Notes: generated by a model from the sequence alone, not told the origin. A stretch of DNA of 52,118 nt from Acetatifactor sp. (GCA_022511465.1 JAFLRM010000022.1:1-52118), one strand, 5' to 3'; positions 1 through 8,647 are shown, numbered from the stretch's first letter. A program made the numbers and translations.

Positions 1-2
1 TG

Positions 3-1196
3 CTGGCAGGCTGCTACATAAGCGATGACGTCATGCAGCGGGTAGTGGAGTTCAACCGAAACAGTGACCAATACCGCATTATAGTACAGAATGTGGAAGA
101 ATATGATTCCGAGGAAGAGCTTGCGGCGGGCATCGCAGCGATGACAAACAGTGTCTTTTCGGGCAACATGCCTGACATACTGGTCACTGACGGCCTGCCT
201 GTGGAAACCTATGCCGCACGGGGACTTTTGGCAGATATCGGGGAACTCATCGCAAAGGATGAGGAACTTTCCCAAACCGATTTCCTGCAGAACGTGTTTG
301 AAGCCTATTCCATGGATGGGAAACTGTATTACGTTATTCCCTGTTTCCACGTGGACACCATGATAGGGGCATCCTCCGTCGTGGGGGACAGAACATCATG
401 GACCTTCGCCGATGCAGTGCAGCTGCTTAAGACCCTGCCGGAAGAGACAAACCTGATTCCGGAGCCCAGCCGCTCCTCCTTCCTCTTTACCATGATGGCG
501 TATTGCGGCGGCAGTTTCGTTGACACCGGCGCAGGAAAATGCAACTTCCAATCCCGGAATTTCCTTGATCTCTTAGAATATGCCAAATCCCTCCCCGAAG
601 AGCTGGATGCAGATTCTTACGGAGAAGATTATTGGAGGAACTACGAAGCACAGTACCGGGAAGGCAGGACACTTCTCGCCGGCATGCCTATCAGCAGCTT
701 TGAGGGTATTGATTACTATGTAAACGGCATCTTTGGAGAGGAAATTTCCTATATCGGCTTTCCCATGGACGAAGGTTCCGGTTCTTATATCCGAGCGGAG
801 GAAGCCTATGCCATTTCCGCCCGTTGCGACCATATCGAAGGGGCATGGGAATTTCTGCGGTATTATCTGACGGATGACTATCAGTCCGGCCTTCATTTTG
901 GACTTCCGGTACAGAAAAAAGTTTTTATCGAAAATTCCAGATCAGCCTTAAACGGGTTCCAGAATGATTCTATCGACGAGGAATCCGCTGGCCCGAAACC
1001 TATGACGGAGAAACAGCTTGAAAAACTGGTGACATTTCTTCTTTCGGTAAACCGCCGCTATGTAGAGATCAAAGAAATCATGGATATCGTGAGTGAAGAA
1101 ACAGAAGCTTTCTTCGCCGGAGACAAAACGGCAGAGGAAACCGCAAATGTCATCCAGAACAGGGTGCAGCTCTATCTGGATACGAACATGAAATAA
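3..1196 (+). CDS. Extracellular solute-binding protein, C-terminal part (5' cut by window)
   Basis: The reading frame is open from the first bases, and the residues before the first internal ATG (base 33) read LAGCYISDDV. This fits the usual run-in 'L-A-C-Y-Y-x-x-D' at the start of the periplasmic-binding-like domain of long Lachnospiraceae solute-binding proteins, so the true start is probably outside the window. The visible ~398 residues show a type-1 extracellular solute-binding fold: an N-terminal 'VVEFNRNSDQYRI' strand, 'NMPDILVTDGLPVETYAARGLLADI' region, and a C-terminal helical lobe. The role would be capture of a sugar or other solute, or extracellular ligand sensing. No permease genes follow, so it may be an orphan binding or sensory protein. 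The substrate cannot be told from sequence. Confidence 0.75.
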   Translation: MAGCYISDDVMQRVVEFNRNSDQYRIIVQNVEEYDSEEELAAGIAAMTNSVFSGNMPDILVTDGLPVETYAARGLLADIGELIAKDEELSQTDFLQNVFEAYSMDGKLYYVIPCFHVDTMIGASSVVGDRTSWTFADAVQLLKTLPEETNLIPEPSRSSFLFTMMAYCGGSFVDTGAGKCNFQSRNFLDLLEYAKSLPEELDADSYGEDYWRNYEAQYREGRTLLAGMPISSFEGIDYYVNGIFGEEISYIGFPMDEGSGSYIRAEEAYAISARCDHIEGAWEFLRYYLTDDYQSGLHFGLPVQKKVFIENSRSALNGFQNDSIDEESAGPKPMTEKQLEKLVTFLLSVNRRYVEIKEIMDIVSEETEAFFAGDKTAEETANVIQNRVQLYLDTNMK

Positions 1197-1199
1197 TGT

Positions 1200-1333
1200 C
1201 CGCAAAGGGCAGAGTCAAGTGGCCGGACAAGCATATGCCCAGCTTGCTTGAGCAGATGCTTATTCGGACATTTGGTGAGCGAAGCGAACCCGAAAAAACT
1301 TTGGTTTTTCGGGTCTCTGCCCGTAAATTGCGG
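1200..1333 (+). repeat. Large multi-stem inverted-repeat element upstream of the sigma gene
   Basis: An outer stem pairs CCGCAA (1200-1205) with TTGCGG (1328-1333), continuing as GGGCAGAG (1207-1214) with CTCTGCCC (1315-1322). Inside lie a hairpin built on AAGCAT/ATGCTT (about 1222-1269), a small GAGCGAAGCGA hairpin, and a perfect 10-bp stem ACCCGAAAAA/TTTTTCGGGT (1288-1297 with 1305-1314). Together these make a cloverleaf-like junction of about 134 nt. There is no U-run after it, so it is not a plain terminator. It may be a structured RNA or a mobile palindromic repeat. Confidence 0.6.
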
Positions 1334-1338
1334 TAACA

Positions 1339-1347
1339 TGGTATAAT
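1339..1347 (+). promoter_or_regulatory. Extended -10 promoter for the sigma/anti-sigma operon
   Basis: TGGTATAAT is a perfect extended -10 (TGnTATAAT) 34 bp before the sigma start. The -35 region at the usual distance (about 1319-1324) is poor and lies within the right arm of the inverted-repeat element. Confidence 0.6.
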
Positions 1348-1380
1348 GATACTTAGGAAACAAAAAGGAAGGAAAAGCTT

Positions 1381-1935
1381 ATGGAAGATACCGAAATCAT
1401 TACTTTGCTCTGGCAGCGCAGGGAATCTGCCCTGGATGAGATCACACGCCGGTATGGTAGACTTATGAAAAATTTTGCAGGACGAATCCTTCCCACGGTG
1501 CAGGATGTCGAGGAATGCGTCAATGATACCTTGCTGGACATCTGGAATACTGTTCCCCCAAAACGTCCCACATCGATTGCCTCCTATGCCGTCATGCTGA
1601 CCAGGCGGCGATCCATAGACCGTCTCCGATGCCTGACGGCCAAAAAGCGGGGCGGAGGCGTCTACCTGGTTGCCCTGGATGAGCTGGAGGACTGCATTCC
1701 CGGAGGTGCCACATTTGATGAAGATGCAGACGAACTGCGGCAAGCCATAAACGGTTTCCTCGCCGGACTGTCTGCCGAGGAACGAATCCTCTTCATGGGA
1801 CGCTACTTCGCCCTTGAATCTATAGAATCACTGGCAGAAAGCAACCGGGTGACGAAAAACACCATAAATATTCGCCTCTCCAGAATGCGGAAGAAGCTGA
1901 AAAAACATCTGACGGAAAGGGGGATTTTCATATGA
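1381..1935 (+). CDS. RNA polymerase sigma factor, ECF/sigma-70 family
   Basis: This 184-residue protein has the two-domain layout of ECF sigma factors. Region 2 is around residues 25-80 (DVEECVNDTLLDIWN helix, then RRRSIDRLR). Region 4 is around 125-180 (LSAEERILFMGRYF, SIESLAESNRVTKNTINIRLSRMRKKL), with a clear helix-turn-helix. It would direct RNA polymerase to a small regulon, including its own promoter. The ATG follows AAGGAAGG. The next gene starts inside its stop codon (ATGA overlap), so the two are translationally coupled. The adjacent membrane protein is the likely anti-sigma factor. The stimulus is unknown. Confidence 0.85.
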   Translation: MEDTEIITLLWQRRESALDEITRRYGRLMKNFAGRILPTVQDVEECVNDTLLDIWNTVPPKRPTSIASYAVMLTRRRSIDRLRCLTAKKRGGGVYLVALDELEDCIPGGATFDEDADELRQAINGFLAGLSAEERILFMGRYFALESIESLAESNRVTKNTINIRLSRMRKKLKKHLTERGIFI

Positions 1936-2951
1936 GTGGAAAAATGAACGAACAACTGCTGAATATCATGGGAAGCGTGGATGAAGAGTACATACTGGAA
2001 TATATCGACGCACAGACAAAGACACGCAGATCTAAAGGGACCAGAATGCGTTTCAGCATCGCTTTGGCTGCTGCCATGGTACTCATCATCGGCACGGTCA
2101 GTATCGCCGCCGCCCCGGTAATCGGCCACTTCCTTACCAATCTGGCAAATGCGAACCGCGTCGTCATGCAGAATTTTGACGATATTGAAGCCACCTATGC
2201 TGTCCGCATAGATGACACGCAGGAATGCAACGGGGTGATCGGTACGCTGAACAATGCAGTAGTGGAGGATCATCGTATCCTGCTGTGCTACACCTTTGAC
2301 TGGAGCGGTCTGGAAGAGGCCAAGGATGGCTCTTTCCACACTTATTTCCTGCCATGGTTTTTCTACATCACAGAAGGGAATACAGAGATCATCCAGTCAG
2401 AATACATGGATGGACTCTATATAGAGGGCTATGATGACGATACGACAGAAGAAACGAAAGCGACCTACCTATACTGCATCGATCTAAATGGTGTGGAGGG
2501 TCTGGACCTGATGGAAAAGGAACTGACTGTGAAGCTGCTCTATGAACCGGGCGGCGAAGGATTTACCAGCACCTTTACCCCCATATCCTGCTTTACGGAC
2601 AGAAGTTTTAACATCGGCAAAACTTATTCATTTGGGGATCACAAAATCTCGCTGGAGCGGGTTGAGGAATCCGCCCTTTATGTGACGCTGTTCATCGACT
2701 GCAACACCATTGGGCATAACGGGGATGATTATCAGTTCGTCCTGTCTGATGAGCTGGGCAATGATTATACCGCTTATCCAAACAGGGACAATGACACATA
2801 CGGCTACTGGTTCATCAAGCCGCAAGAGGTAGGCGCGCAACTGACTCTGAAGGTAATCCGTAGTAAGATGGAAAAAACCCCCTATGGTGAAATTATTGAC
2901 GACAGTTATGAAGTGTTATATGAGATTCCCATTGAACTGAAAAATTCCTGA
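1932..2951 (+). CDS. Putative membrane anti-sigma factor with large extracellular domain
   Basis: The protein has 339 residues. A short cytoplasmic N-terminus (about 1-40), where anti-sigma factors bind their sigma, is followed by one membrane span (about 41-64, SIALAAAMVLIIGTVSIAAA) and a roughly 270-residue outer domain rich in beta-strand and acidic segments. The layout resembles the DUF4179-type proteins that sit beside ECF sigma genes in Clostridia, but I cannot confirm the family by eye. It overlaps the sigma gene by 4 bp, which supports a sigma/anti-sigma pair. The outer domain presumably senses an envelope signal. No zinc-binding HxxxCxxC anti-sigma motif is seen. Confidence 0.65.
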   Translation: MSGKMNEQLLNIMGSVDEEYILEYIDAQTKTRRSKGTRMRFSIALAAAMVLIIGTVSIAAAPVIGHFLTNLANANRVVMQNFDDIEATYAVRIDDTQECNGVIGTLNNAVVEDHRILLCYTFDWSGLEEAKDGSFHTYFLPWFFYITEGNTEIIQSEYMDGLYIEGYDDDTTEETKATYLYCIDLNGVEGLDLMEKELTVKLLYEPGGEGFTSTFTPISCFTDRSFNIGKTYSFGDHKISLERVEESALYVTLFIDCNTIGHNGDDYQFVLSDELGNDYTAYPNRDNDTYGYWFIKPQEVGAQLTLKVIRSKMEKTPYGEIIDDSYEVLYEIPIELKNS

Positions 2952-2969
2952 ATTTTCTTATGAAGCATC

Positions 2970-3006
2970 GAACCCCTTAGAACCCAAAACGGGGCTAAAG
3001 GGGTTC
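2970..3006 (+). terminator. Rho-independent terminator after the anti-sigma gene
   Basis: GAACCCCTT (2970-2978) pairs with AAGGGGTTC (2998-3006). The tail (AGCTTCCTTCT) is pyrimidine-rich but a weak U-tract. It ends the sigma operon ahead of the convergent LysM gene. Confidence 0.6.
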
Positions 3007-3048
3007 AGCTTCCTTCTATAACACCCTTATTCTGTTTACAGCCAACTA

Positions 3049-3867
3049 TCATTGAACCCTGATACTTTGACCTATACGAAGAATGTTGGGATCGCGGATT
3101 TCAGGATTCAGATTCAAAACCTCTCTCAAGCTTATGCCGTATCTGTTGGCAATGCCTGAGAGTGTATCACCTTTTACAGCAACATACTTACCGCCTGCCG
3201 GCACCATTCTCTCGTTAGGTTTTATATTCGTAACAGTGACAAGATAATTCGCGCCGTTAACAATGGGAAACATCGCTTGGCCGTCCCCGTGAATCACATA
3301 GGCACTCACATATTCAAGCTGACCGCTAACTTCATTATAGTGGTACAGATTGGCAAACTTACCTCCATTCTCACTGCCCAGCGCCCAGTGCATATTTACT
3401 ACACCGCCGAAAGCGCTGCGGCTTGTCATGCCGATCTCCTTAAACAGCAATGCGTTTGCTGTCTTCTGAGCCGTCAGCTCCTGCGGAATAATATCTTCCC
3501 CCACAACTACTCTCAGATCCAGACCACTGTTTAGCATTGCTTTTGTCACGTTATCCCTGGTAATTGAGAAAGCCATGCCGTTGCCGGTATGCAGCGCCAG
3601 AGTGGTACCACTGTCTTTTACAGACTGAAGTACATCCTGGGGCACCTCAATGTTCTCGCCGACTACCACATTAAAGTTTTGCTCAGTGGCAGCAGCCAGA
3701 CCGGCGGAAATATACTGCCTTACCTCCGCTGCTCCGATATCCAAGACACGGCTTGTGGATGTGGACTCAGAGGCTTCTGCCCGCGCCATTGTCTGTGAAA
3801 ACAGTCCTGCTAACAGGGGCAGCACCAGCAGCAGACAACGAAGGTCTGTTTTTCTTTTTCTATTCAT
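3049..3867 (-). CDS. Secreted LysM-domain protein
   Basis: The start at 3867 (MNRKRKTD...) is chosen because AAGGAG precedes it and a signal peptide follows directly; the longer frame upstream has no start signals. The product has 272 residues: basic n-region, hydrophobic core LLLVLPLLAGLF, likely cleavage after 'ARA' (near residue 31), a central ~180-residue domain of unknown fold, and a C-terminal LysM (about 228-271: GDTLSGIANRYGISLREVLNLNP, NILRIGQSIRV). LysM binds peptidoglycan or chitin N-acetylglucosamine, so the protein should sit on the cell wall. The middle domain shows no catalytic motif I recognise. It stands alone as a transcription unit, convergent with the upstream sigma operon. 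Confidence 0.8.
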   Translation of the reverse strand: MNRKRKTDLRCLLLVLPLLAGLFSQTMARAEASESTSTSRVLDIGAAEVRQYISAGLAAATEQNFNVVVGENIEVPQDVLQSVKDSGTTLALHTGNGMAFSITRDNVTKAMLNSGLDLRVVVGEDIIPQELTAQKTANALLFKEIGMTSRSAFGGVVNMHWALGSENGGKFANLYHYNEVSGQLEYVSAYVIHGDGQAMFPIVNGANYLVTVTNIKPNERMVPAGGKYVAVKGDTLSGIANRYGISLREVLNLNPEIRDPNILRIGQSIRVQ

Positions 3868-4275
3868 AAAATATTTCTCCTTTCCTCTACATGTTAAGTG
3901 ACAATAGTATCGCAAAGAAACATGCAAATTATACGAGAAATATTTACCAAAACAGTGTATATCTAAGTATTCCTTTTGCAGAAAACCATGATCTTGGTTC
4001 GACTGCTTTTTTACATTCCACAGAACACAGGCCAAGACTATCACAGCAATTTTACACTTTGCCAGAACACATTAAAAAAGAACAAATTAAAATAATAAAA
4101 TAAATCTGTAAGACCGGCAGGCAAAATGAGAGAAAAATGCACGTTCTAAATAGATAAAAGAAATAAAACTGCAAGTAGAATATTAAAATACATCAATAAA
4201 AGCCATAAATATCATCCTTGTAAAAACTCTTTTTTGGTGTTAGCATAAAACAATCGAAAGAGAGGAGTAATAAAT
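3868..4275. other. AT-rich divergent intergenic region between the LysM gene and leuA
   Basis: These 408 bp hold no credible gene. On the minus strand a TATAAT (+ strand ATTATA, 3928-3933) with a weak -35 about 16 bp upstream could drive the LysM gene. On the plus strand a weak promoter for leuA lies at 4218-4246. I found no T-box signature (no TGGNACCGCG), leucine-codon leader peptide or riboswitch, so classical leucine attenuation is not evident here. That fits control by the AraC domain of the neighbouring protein, though no AraC operator could be picked out. Confidence 0.5.
4218..4246 (+). promoter_or_regulatory. Possible leuA promoter
   Basis: TTGTAA (4218-4223), a 17-bp spacer and TAGCAT (4241-4246) are each about 4/6 to consensus. 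A weak promoter like this would suit activator control. Confidence 0.35.
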
Positions 4276-6279
4276 ATGAGTAACGTAAATTTCAGTGAAA
4301 AGTATGGAAAAACTTATTTTATGCCGCCGGAGGTTACCTACGACTGGGTGAAGAAAGATACCATTGAAAAAGCGCCCATCTGGTGCAGCGTGGACCTGCG
4401 GGACGGCAATCAGGCCTTGGTGGAGCCTATGGGACTGGAGGAAAAGCTGGAATTTTTCAAACTTCTCGTGGAGATTGGCTTCAAGGAGATTGAGGTGGGC
4501 TTTCCCGCTTCCTCCGACACAGAATATAATTTTATCCGCGCGTTGATCGAGCGCAATATGATTCCCGAGGACGTGACCATTCAGGTATTGACTCAAGCCA
4601 GAGAACACATTATCCGCAAGACCTTTGAGGCGGTGAAAGGTGCGCCCCGGGCGGTGATCCATCTGTACAACTCCACTTCCGTGGAACAGAGAGAGCAGGT
4701 ATTCCGCAAAGATAAAGCTGCCATCAAAAAGCTGGCAGTGGACGGAGCGGCTCTTTTGAAAAAGCTGGCAGACGAGACGGACGGCAATTTTATGTTTGAG
4801 TACAGCCCGGAGAGCTTTTCCCAGACGGAGGTGGATTACGCACTGGAGGTTTGTAACGCCGTGCTGGATGTGTGGCAGCCAACGCCGGAGCGTAAGGCGA
4901 TCATCAACCTGCCCACCACCGTTCAGGTGGCGATGCCCCACGTCTTTGCCTGTCAAGTGGAATATATGCACAAACACATGAAATATCGGGAAAACGTGGT
5001 GCTCAGCGTTCACCCTCACAATGACAGAGGCTGTGGGATCAGCGACGCGGAGTTTGGTATTCTGGCAGGTGCAGACCGCGTGGAGGGTACTCTCTTCGGA
5101 AATGGAGAGCGCACCGGCAATGTGGATCTGGTGACAGTAGCCATGAATATGGCTTGTCACGGAGTGGACAGCGGACTTAATTTTTCCCACATTATGGAAA
5201 TTCGGGAAGCCTATGAGCGTTTTACGGGTATGAAGGTGCATGAGCGCACACCCTACGCCGGGGATTTGGTGTTTACTGCCTTTTCCGGTTCCCATCAGGA
5301 CGCTATCAGTAAGGGTATGAACTGGCTGAAAGAAGGCAAGAGCGGCAAGCGTTGGGATGTGCCCTATCTGCCTATCGATCCCGCGGACGTAGGTAGAGAG
5401 TACGAGTCGGATGTGATCCGTATCAACAGCGTCTCCGGAAAGGGCGGCGTGGCGTTTGTGCTGAAGCAACAATTTGGGTTCTCCCTGCCGGTTGCCATGA
5501 AGGAGGAAGTGGGATATCTGGTGAAGGGGGTCTCCGACAGACGTCATCAGGAACTGCTTCCCAAGGAAATTTTTGCGATCTTTGAGGAAAATTATATTCA
5601 TCCCAGAATGGTCTTTGGGATCCCGGAGTGTCATTTCAAACAACAGAACGGAATTCAGGCGGAAGTGACCATCGAACAGAATGGACAGCGCAGAGTGATC
5701 AACACCCAGGGCAACGGCCGTCTGGACGCAGTGAGCAATGGGATCAAAACCTTCTTTGGAATCAATTATGAACTGTCCGTGTATGAGGAGCACGCGATCT
5801 CCAAGTCCTCCGCCTCTAGGGCGGCCGCCTATGTGGGGATCATGCAGGGCGAAACGCTTTACTGGGGAGTGGGAGTGGATGAGGATATCATCAAGGCGTC
5901 CATCGCAGCGTTAGTGTCCGCTGCCAACAAGCTGGCCGTGGAGCAGCATATCACGGAAGGGCGCGAGGAGAGGGTGGTGGAAATCATCAGTTACATTCAG
6001 AAACATTATGAGGATGTAACTTTAGATACTCTCGCTGAAGAGTTTCACTTGTCGAGCCCCTATCTCTCCAAGTATATTAAAGATAAATCAGGCATGACAT
6101 TTCAGGAAGTGGTGAAGAACGCCCGTATGAAGAAGGCCAGAACACTCCTTAGGGAGACCAGCCAGAGCGTGGAGACTGTGGCCGCCAACGTGGGCTATGA
6201 AAATGTGGAGCACTTCAATCGGTTGTTCAAGAAATCCTACGGCATAACGCCGGTACAGTATCGAAAAGGGGCGGTTTGA
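4276..6279 (+). CDS. leuA: 2-isopropylmalate synthase fused to an AraC-type DNA-binding domain
   Basis: This is a single 667-residue frame. Residues 1-556 are a complete long-form LeuA, which condenses acetyl-CoA with 2-oxoisovalerate in the first committed step of leucine synthesis. SVDLRDGNQA (38-47), HPHNDRG (246-252) and GNGERTGN (275-282) carry the metal and substrate residues, and about 440-556 is the leucine-binding regulatory domain. Without a stop the frame continues into residues 564-664, a full AraC/XylS double helix-turn-helix: 'VTLDTLAEEFHLSSPYLSKYIKDKSG' is the first HTH, 'ETVAANVGYENVEHFNRLFKKSYGITPVQYR' the second. Normal LeuA ends near 560 residues, so the extra ~105 residues are an addition. 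Start ATG follows AGAGGAG. A plausible role is a leucine-gated enzyme that also binds DNA. No other leu genes are nearby. Enzyme assignment is sure; regulatory function is inferred. Confidence 0.93.
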   Translation: MSNVNFSEKYGKTYFMPPEVTYDWVKKDTIEKAPIWCSVDLRDGNQALVEPMGLEEKLEFFKLLVEIGFKEIEVGFPASSDTEYNFIRALIERNMIPEDVTIQVLTQAREHIIRKTFEAVKGAPRAVIHLYNSTSVEQREQVFRKDKAAIKKLAVDGAALLKKLADETDGNFMFEYSPESFSQTEVDYALEVCNAVLDVWQPTPERKAIINLPTTVQVAMPHVFACQVEYMHKHMKYRENVVLSVHPHNDRGCGISDAEFGILAGADRVEGTLFGNGERTGNVDLVTVAMNMACHGVDSGLNFSHIMEIREAYERFTGMKVHERTPYAGDLVFTAFSGSHQDAISKGMNWLKEGKSGKRWDVPYLPIDPADVGREYESDVIRINSVSGKGGVAFVLKQQFGFSLPVAMKEEVGYLVKGVSDRRHQELLPKEIFAIFEENYIHPRMVFGIPECHFKQQNGIQAEVTIEQNGQRRVINTQGNGRLDAVSNGIKTFFGINYELSVYEEHAISKSSASRAAAYVGIMQGETLYWGVGVDEDIIKASIAALVSAANKLAVEQHITEGREERVVEIISYIQKHYEDVTLDTLAEEFHLSSPYLSKYIKDKSGMTFQEVVKNARMKKARTLLRETSQSVETVAANVGYENVEHFNRLFKKSYGITPVQYRKGAV

Positions 6280-6291
6280 TCCGCCCCTTTT
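6264..6291. terminator. Bidirectional terminator between leuA and the VWA gene
   Basis: AAAAGGGGCGG (6264-6274) and CCGCCCCTTTT (6281-6291) form a perfect 11-bp stem with a 6-nt loop that contains the leuA stop codon. A/T runs on both sides allow it to end both convergent transcripts. Confidence 0.85.
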
Positions 6292-6295
6292 AAAA

Positions 6296-7915
6296 CTAGC
6301 TGTTCTTCTGTAATTTCCTTACAAGATATACAAACTCATCTTTATATTCATCCGCATCGGTATCAACCTGCTTTAACAGCTTTCTTATATTTTCAAAGGA
6401 GGCATCCCCCTTGTATTCGCTGTCGCGGATAAGAAGTCCAAACTCTGCTACAGCTGCCGCAAAGTAAAAGTCCTCTGTGGGCCGCGCCATATAAGCATCC
6501 TCTGTCACAGGGTAGGAGCAAAGCTTGCTCGCGTCGGACTCCGGATCTTTATAGCGGATATTCAGATTCAGCCATTCACCGTTTTCCACTCCGGCGTTTC
6601 CTTGATTCGCCTGATATCTCAATTCCGCCTGCGGTATCTTCTGCGCGGAGCCCACAGGTATGATCTCATAGAGAGCGGTTACCATGTGGCCTGCCCCGAT
6701 TTCACCGGCATCCTTTTTATCGTCATCAAAATCTTCTGTCTGCAACATTCTGTTCTCATATCCCAGCAGCCGATAACCCGCTACATACGCCGGATTAAAC
6801 TCCACCTGAAGCTTTACATCCTTTGCCACCGTCACAAGGGTGGCGCCCATTTGCTCCACAAGCACCTTTTTTGCCTCATTTAGAGAGTCAATGTAAGCAT
6901 AGTTCCCATTCCCTTTGTCGGCCAGAGTTTCCATCTTATTGTCCTTGATGTTGCCGGTCCCAAAGCCAAGCACGGACAAAAACACACCGGATTCCTTCTT
7001 TTCCGTAATTAGCTTCTCCAATGCGCTCTCGCTGGTGACACCCACGTTTAAATCACCGTCCGTTGCGAGGATAACTCTGTTATTTCCGCCTTCAATAAAA
7101 TATTTCTCAGCGAGCCGGTATGCTGTTTCGATGCCGTCCGCACCGTTTGTAGAACCGCCTGCTTCCAGAGATTCCAGTGCGTCTATGATCGTGGACTTCT
7201 CATCGCCGCTTACTCCCTTCAAAACCACCTTGTCGGAGCCGGCATATGTCACAATAGATACCCGATCTTTCTCGGTCAGCTCCTCCACAAGCAGTGCAAA
7301 CGATTTCTGGAGAAGCGGCAGCTTGTCGTCACTGTACATGGAACCGGACACATCCAGCAAAAACACGAGATTTGAGTCGGGAGCCTCGCTGAGATCGATC
7401 TCTTCCGTCTTCAAACCTATCTGCAAGAGCTTTGCATCCTCATTCCAGGGACAGTCACCTATGACGGTGGTCACACCAAAAGGCTCCTCTCCATCCGGCA
7501 AATTGTAATCATAGGAAAAATAATTCAGCATTTCCTCAATGCGAACCGCACCTGCCGGAATATCCTCCAGATTGTAACCACTTTCGATCATACGGCGCAG
7601 ATTACTGTAAGATGCTGTGTCAACATCAACGGAGAAAGTGGAAAGAGGCGAGTTTGCCACGGATTGATATCCGATTTCCCCGATGCTGTTGTACTCCTCC
7701 GTGTTCCAGTCTTCACCGGGAGTGTCAACATATACGTCTGTCGCGACCCAGCCGGCAGAGCCGGAATCATAGGCGGCTCCATTATAGGATCCGCCACCCT
7801 CATATTGAGCCGAAGCACTATTACTTCGACCTCCGCCACTGCTTCCACACCCGAAAAGTGACGCGCTCGTCACAATTGCACCCAACAAAACTGCCCAAAT
7901 CTTTTTCTTTTTCAT
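6296..7915 (-). CDS. VWA-domain lipoprotein, YfbK-like
   Basis: The start at 7915 (MKKKKIWAVLL) has a GGGG-rich ribosome site about 8 nt upstream. The 539-residue product is a lipoprotein, with lipobox SLFGC and lipidated Cys at 23. After a Gly/Ser-rich linker comes a 'LSTFSVDVDTASYSNLRR' N-terminal module typical of YfbK-like proteins. The von Willebrand A domain follows (VFLLDVSGSM, with MIDAS residues near D188, S190, S192), and then a DUF3520-type C-terminal region. VWA domains mediate metal-dependent protein contacts. The upstream minus-strand genes encode an ECF sigma and its membrane partner, so this may be a target or co-sensor of that system, though a 166-bp gap with a hairpin separates them. 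Partner and signal are unknown. Confidence 0.85.
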   Translation of the reverse strand: MKKKKIWAVLLGAIVTSASLFGCGSSGGGRSNSASAQYEGGGSYNGAAYDSGSAGWVATDVYVDTPGEDWNTEEYNSIGEIGYQSVANSPLSTFSVDVDTASYSNLRRMIESGYNLEDIPAGAVRIEEMLNYFSYDYNLPDGEEPFGVTTVIGDCPWNEDAKLLQIGLKTEEIDLSEAPDSNLVFLLDVSGSMYSDDKLPLLQKSFALLVEELTEKDRVSIVTYAGSDKVVLKGVSGDEKSTIIDALESLEAGGSTNGADGIETAYRLAEKYFIEGGNNRVILATDGDLNVGVTSESALEKLITEKKESGVFLSVLGFGTGNIKDNKMETLADKGNGNYAYIDSLNEAKKVLVEQMGATLVTVAKDVKLQVEFNPAYVAGYRLLGYENRMLQTEDFDDDKKDAGEIGAGHMVTALYEIIPVGSAQKIPQAELRYQANQGNAGVENGEWLNLNIRYKDPESDASKLCSYPVTEDAYMARPTEDFYFAAAVAEFGLLIRDSEYKGDASFENIRKLLKQVDTDADEYKDEFVYLVRKLQKNS

Positions 7916-7981
7916 AATAATCCCCATCCTTTCCGGCTGCAGAAAATTCCTCAGCCCAACAAGAGAATCTTGGATCCTCAA

Positions 7982-8008
7982 GTATAACAACCGCTTTGCG
8001 GCTGTTAT
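7982..8008 (-). repeat. Hairpin in the leader of the VWA gene
   Basis: GTATAACAACCGC (7982-7994) and GCGGCTGTTATAC (7996-8008) form a 13-bp inverted repeat with one mismatch, which is a G-U wobble in the minus-strand RNA. No U-run follows on the minus strand. It may be a processing site, an attenuator, or a regulator-binding palindrome upstream of the VWA gene. Confidence 0.5.
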
Positions 8009-8080
8009 ACAATACACGGATGGGGAAGCTTTTTTTATGGTAAATTTTAAAACAATTTTAAATTTTTTTAAATCGAATTC

Positions 8081-8647
8081 TTACCAGATATCCTCTATCA
8101 GATATTCTGTTGTACCGTTGTCGTCTATAGAGACAACAATATCAAAGAGATATTCTTCGCCTTCCCAAATTTCCTCGTTGAAATCCCGGTCACCGTATAG
8201 CATGATGCTATCTCCCGCGGATAACTCTGTAAGGTCTGTGCGAGAAATCTCTACAATGTACACCCTTCTGCCCTCTTCTTCCGAAACCTCTGTCACAGTA
8301 CCCATAACGATATAGGTCATAACAGCATCTTCTTCGGAAGGCGTCTCAAGCGCAGTACCGGCATTCTCAGCAGCATTTTGGCTGCCGCCTGCCATGCCGC
8401 CGTCATAGGCAGGAGAGCTGCCGGACCCAATACTCCTGTCTGTGATCTCTCTGAGTATAACGGGAGCCGTTGCCATCAGACACAGACAGGCAGCCGCTGC
8501 CAAGCCCCACATGCGATATCTTTTCCAAAGGTTTCCTCTTTTTGCTGTCGGCTGTTTGGGCTCCAGCCCTGCCTCTATTCTTTCCCACAGGTCAGGTACG
8601 TTCTCTGTCATAAGCTCTTTATATTCTTTTTCCAAATCCTTATTCAT
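8081..8647 (-). CDS. Putative membrane anti-sigma factor
   Basis: The protein has 188 residues. The ATG at 8647 is preferred over the in-frame GTG at 8653 because GAGGAG lies 9 nt before the ATG but only 3 nt before the GTG. The N-terminal ~45 residues are cytoplasmic and begin MNKDLEKEYKELMTENVPDLWERIE, a pattern common in Clostridial anti-sigma N-termini. One membrane span follows (GLAAAACLCLMATAPVIL), then a Gly/Ser/Ala linker and a ~85-residue outer beta-rich domain. It overlaps the end of the sigma gene, so they are translationally coupled. Role inferred from position and layout; no direct motif proves it. Confidence 0.65.
   Translation of the reverse strand: MNKDLEKEYKELMTENVPDLWERIEAGLEPKQPTAKRGNLWKRYRMWGLAAAACLCLMATAPVILREITDRSIGSGSSPAYDGGMAGGSQNAAENAGTALETPSEEDAVMTYIVMGTVTEVSEEEGRRVYIVEISRTDLTELSAGDSIMLYGDRDFNEEIWEGEEYLFDIVVSIDDNGTTEYLIEDIW

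Noticed and set aside
3868..4275. T-box, leucine leader peptide or riboswitch before leuA
   Set aside because: No T-box core sequence, no run of Leu codons behind a ribosome site, and no terminator/antiterminator pair were found.
4240..5793. A 517-codon antisense open frame across leuA
   Set aside because: It is the mirror of leuA's codon use: no ribosome site, no recognisable domain, and leuA itself is unmistakable on the other strand.
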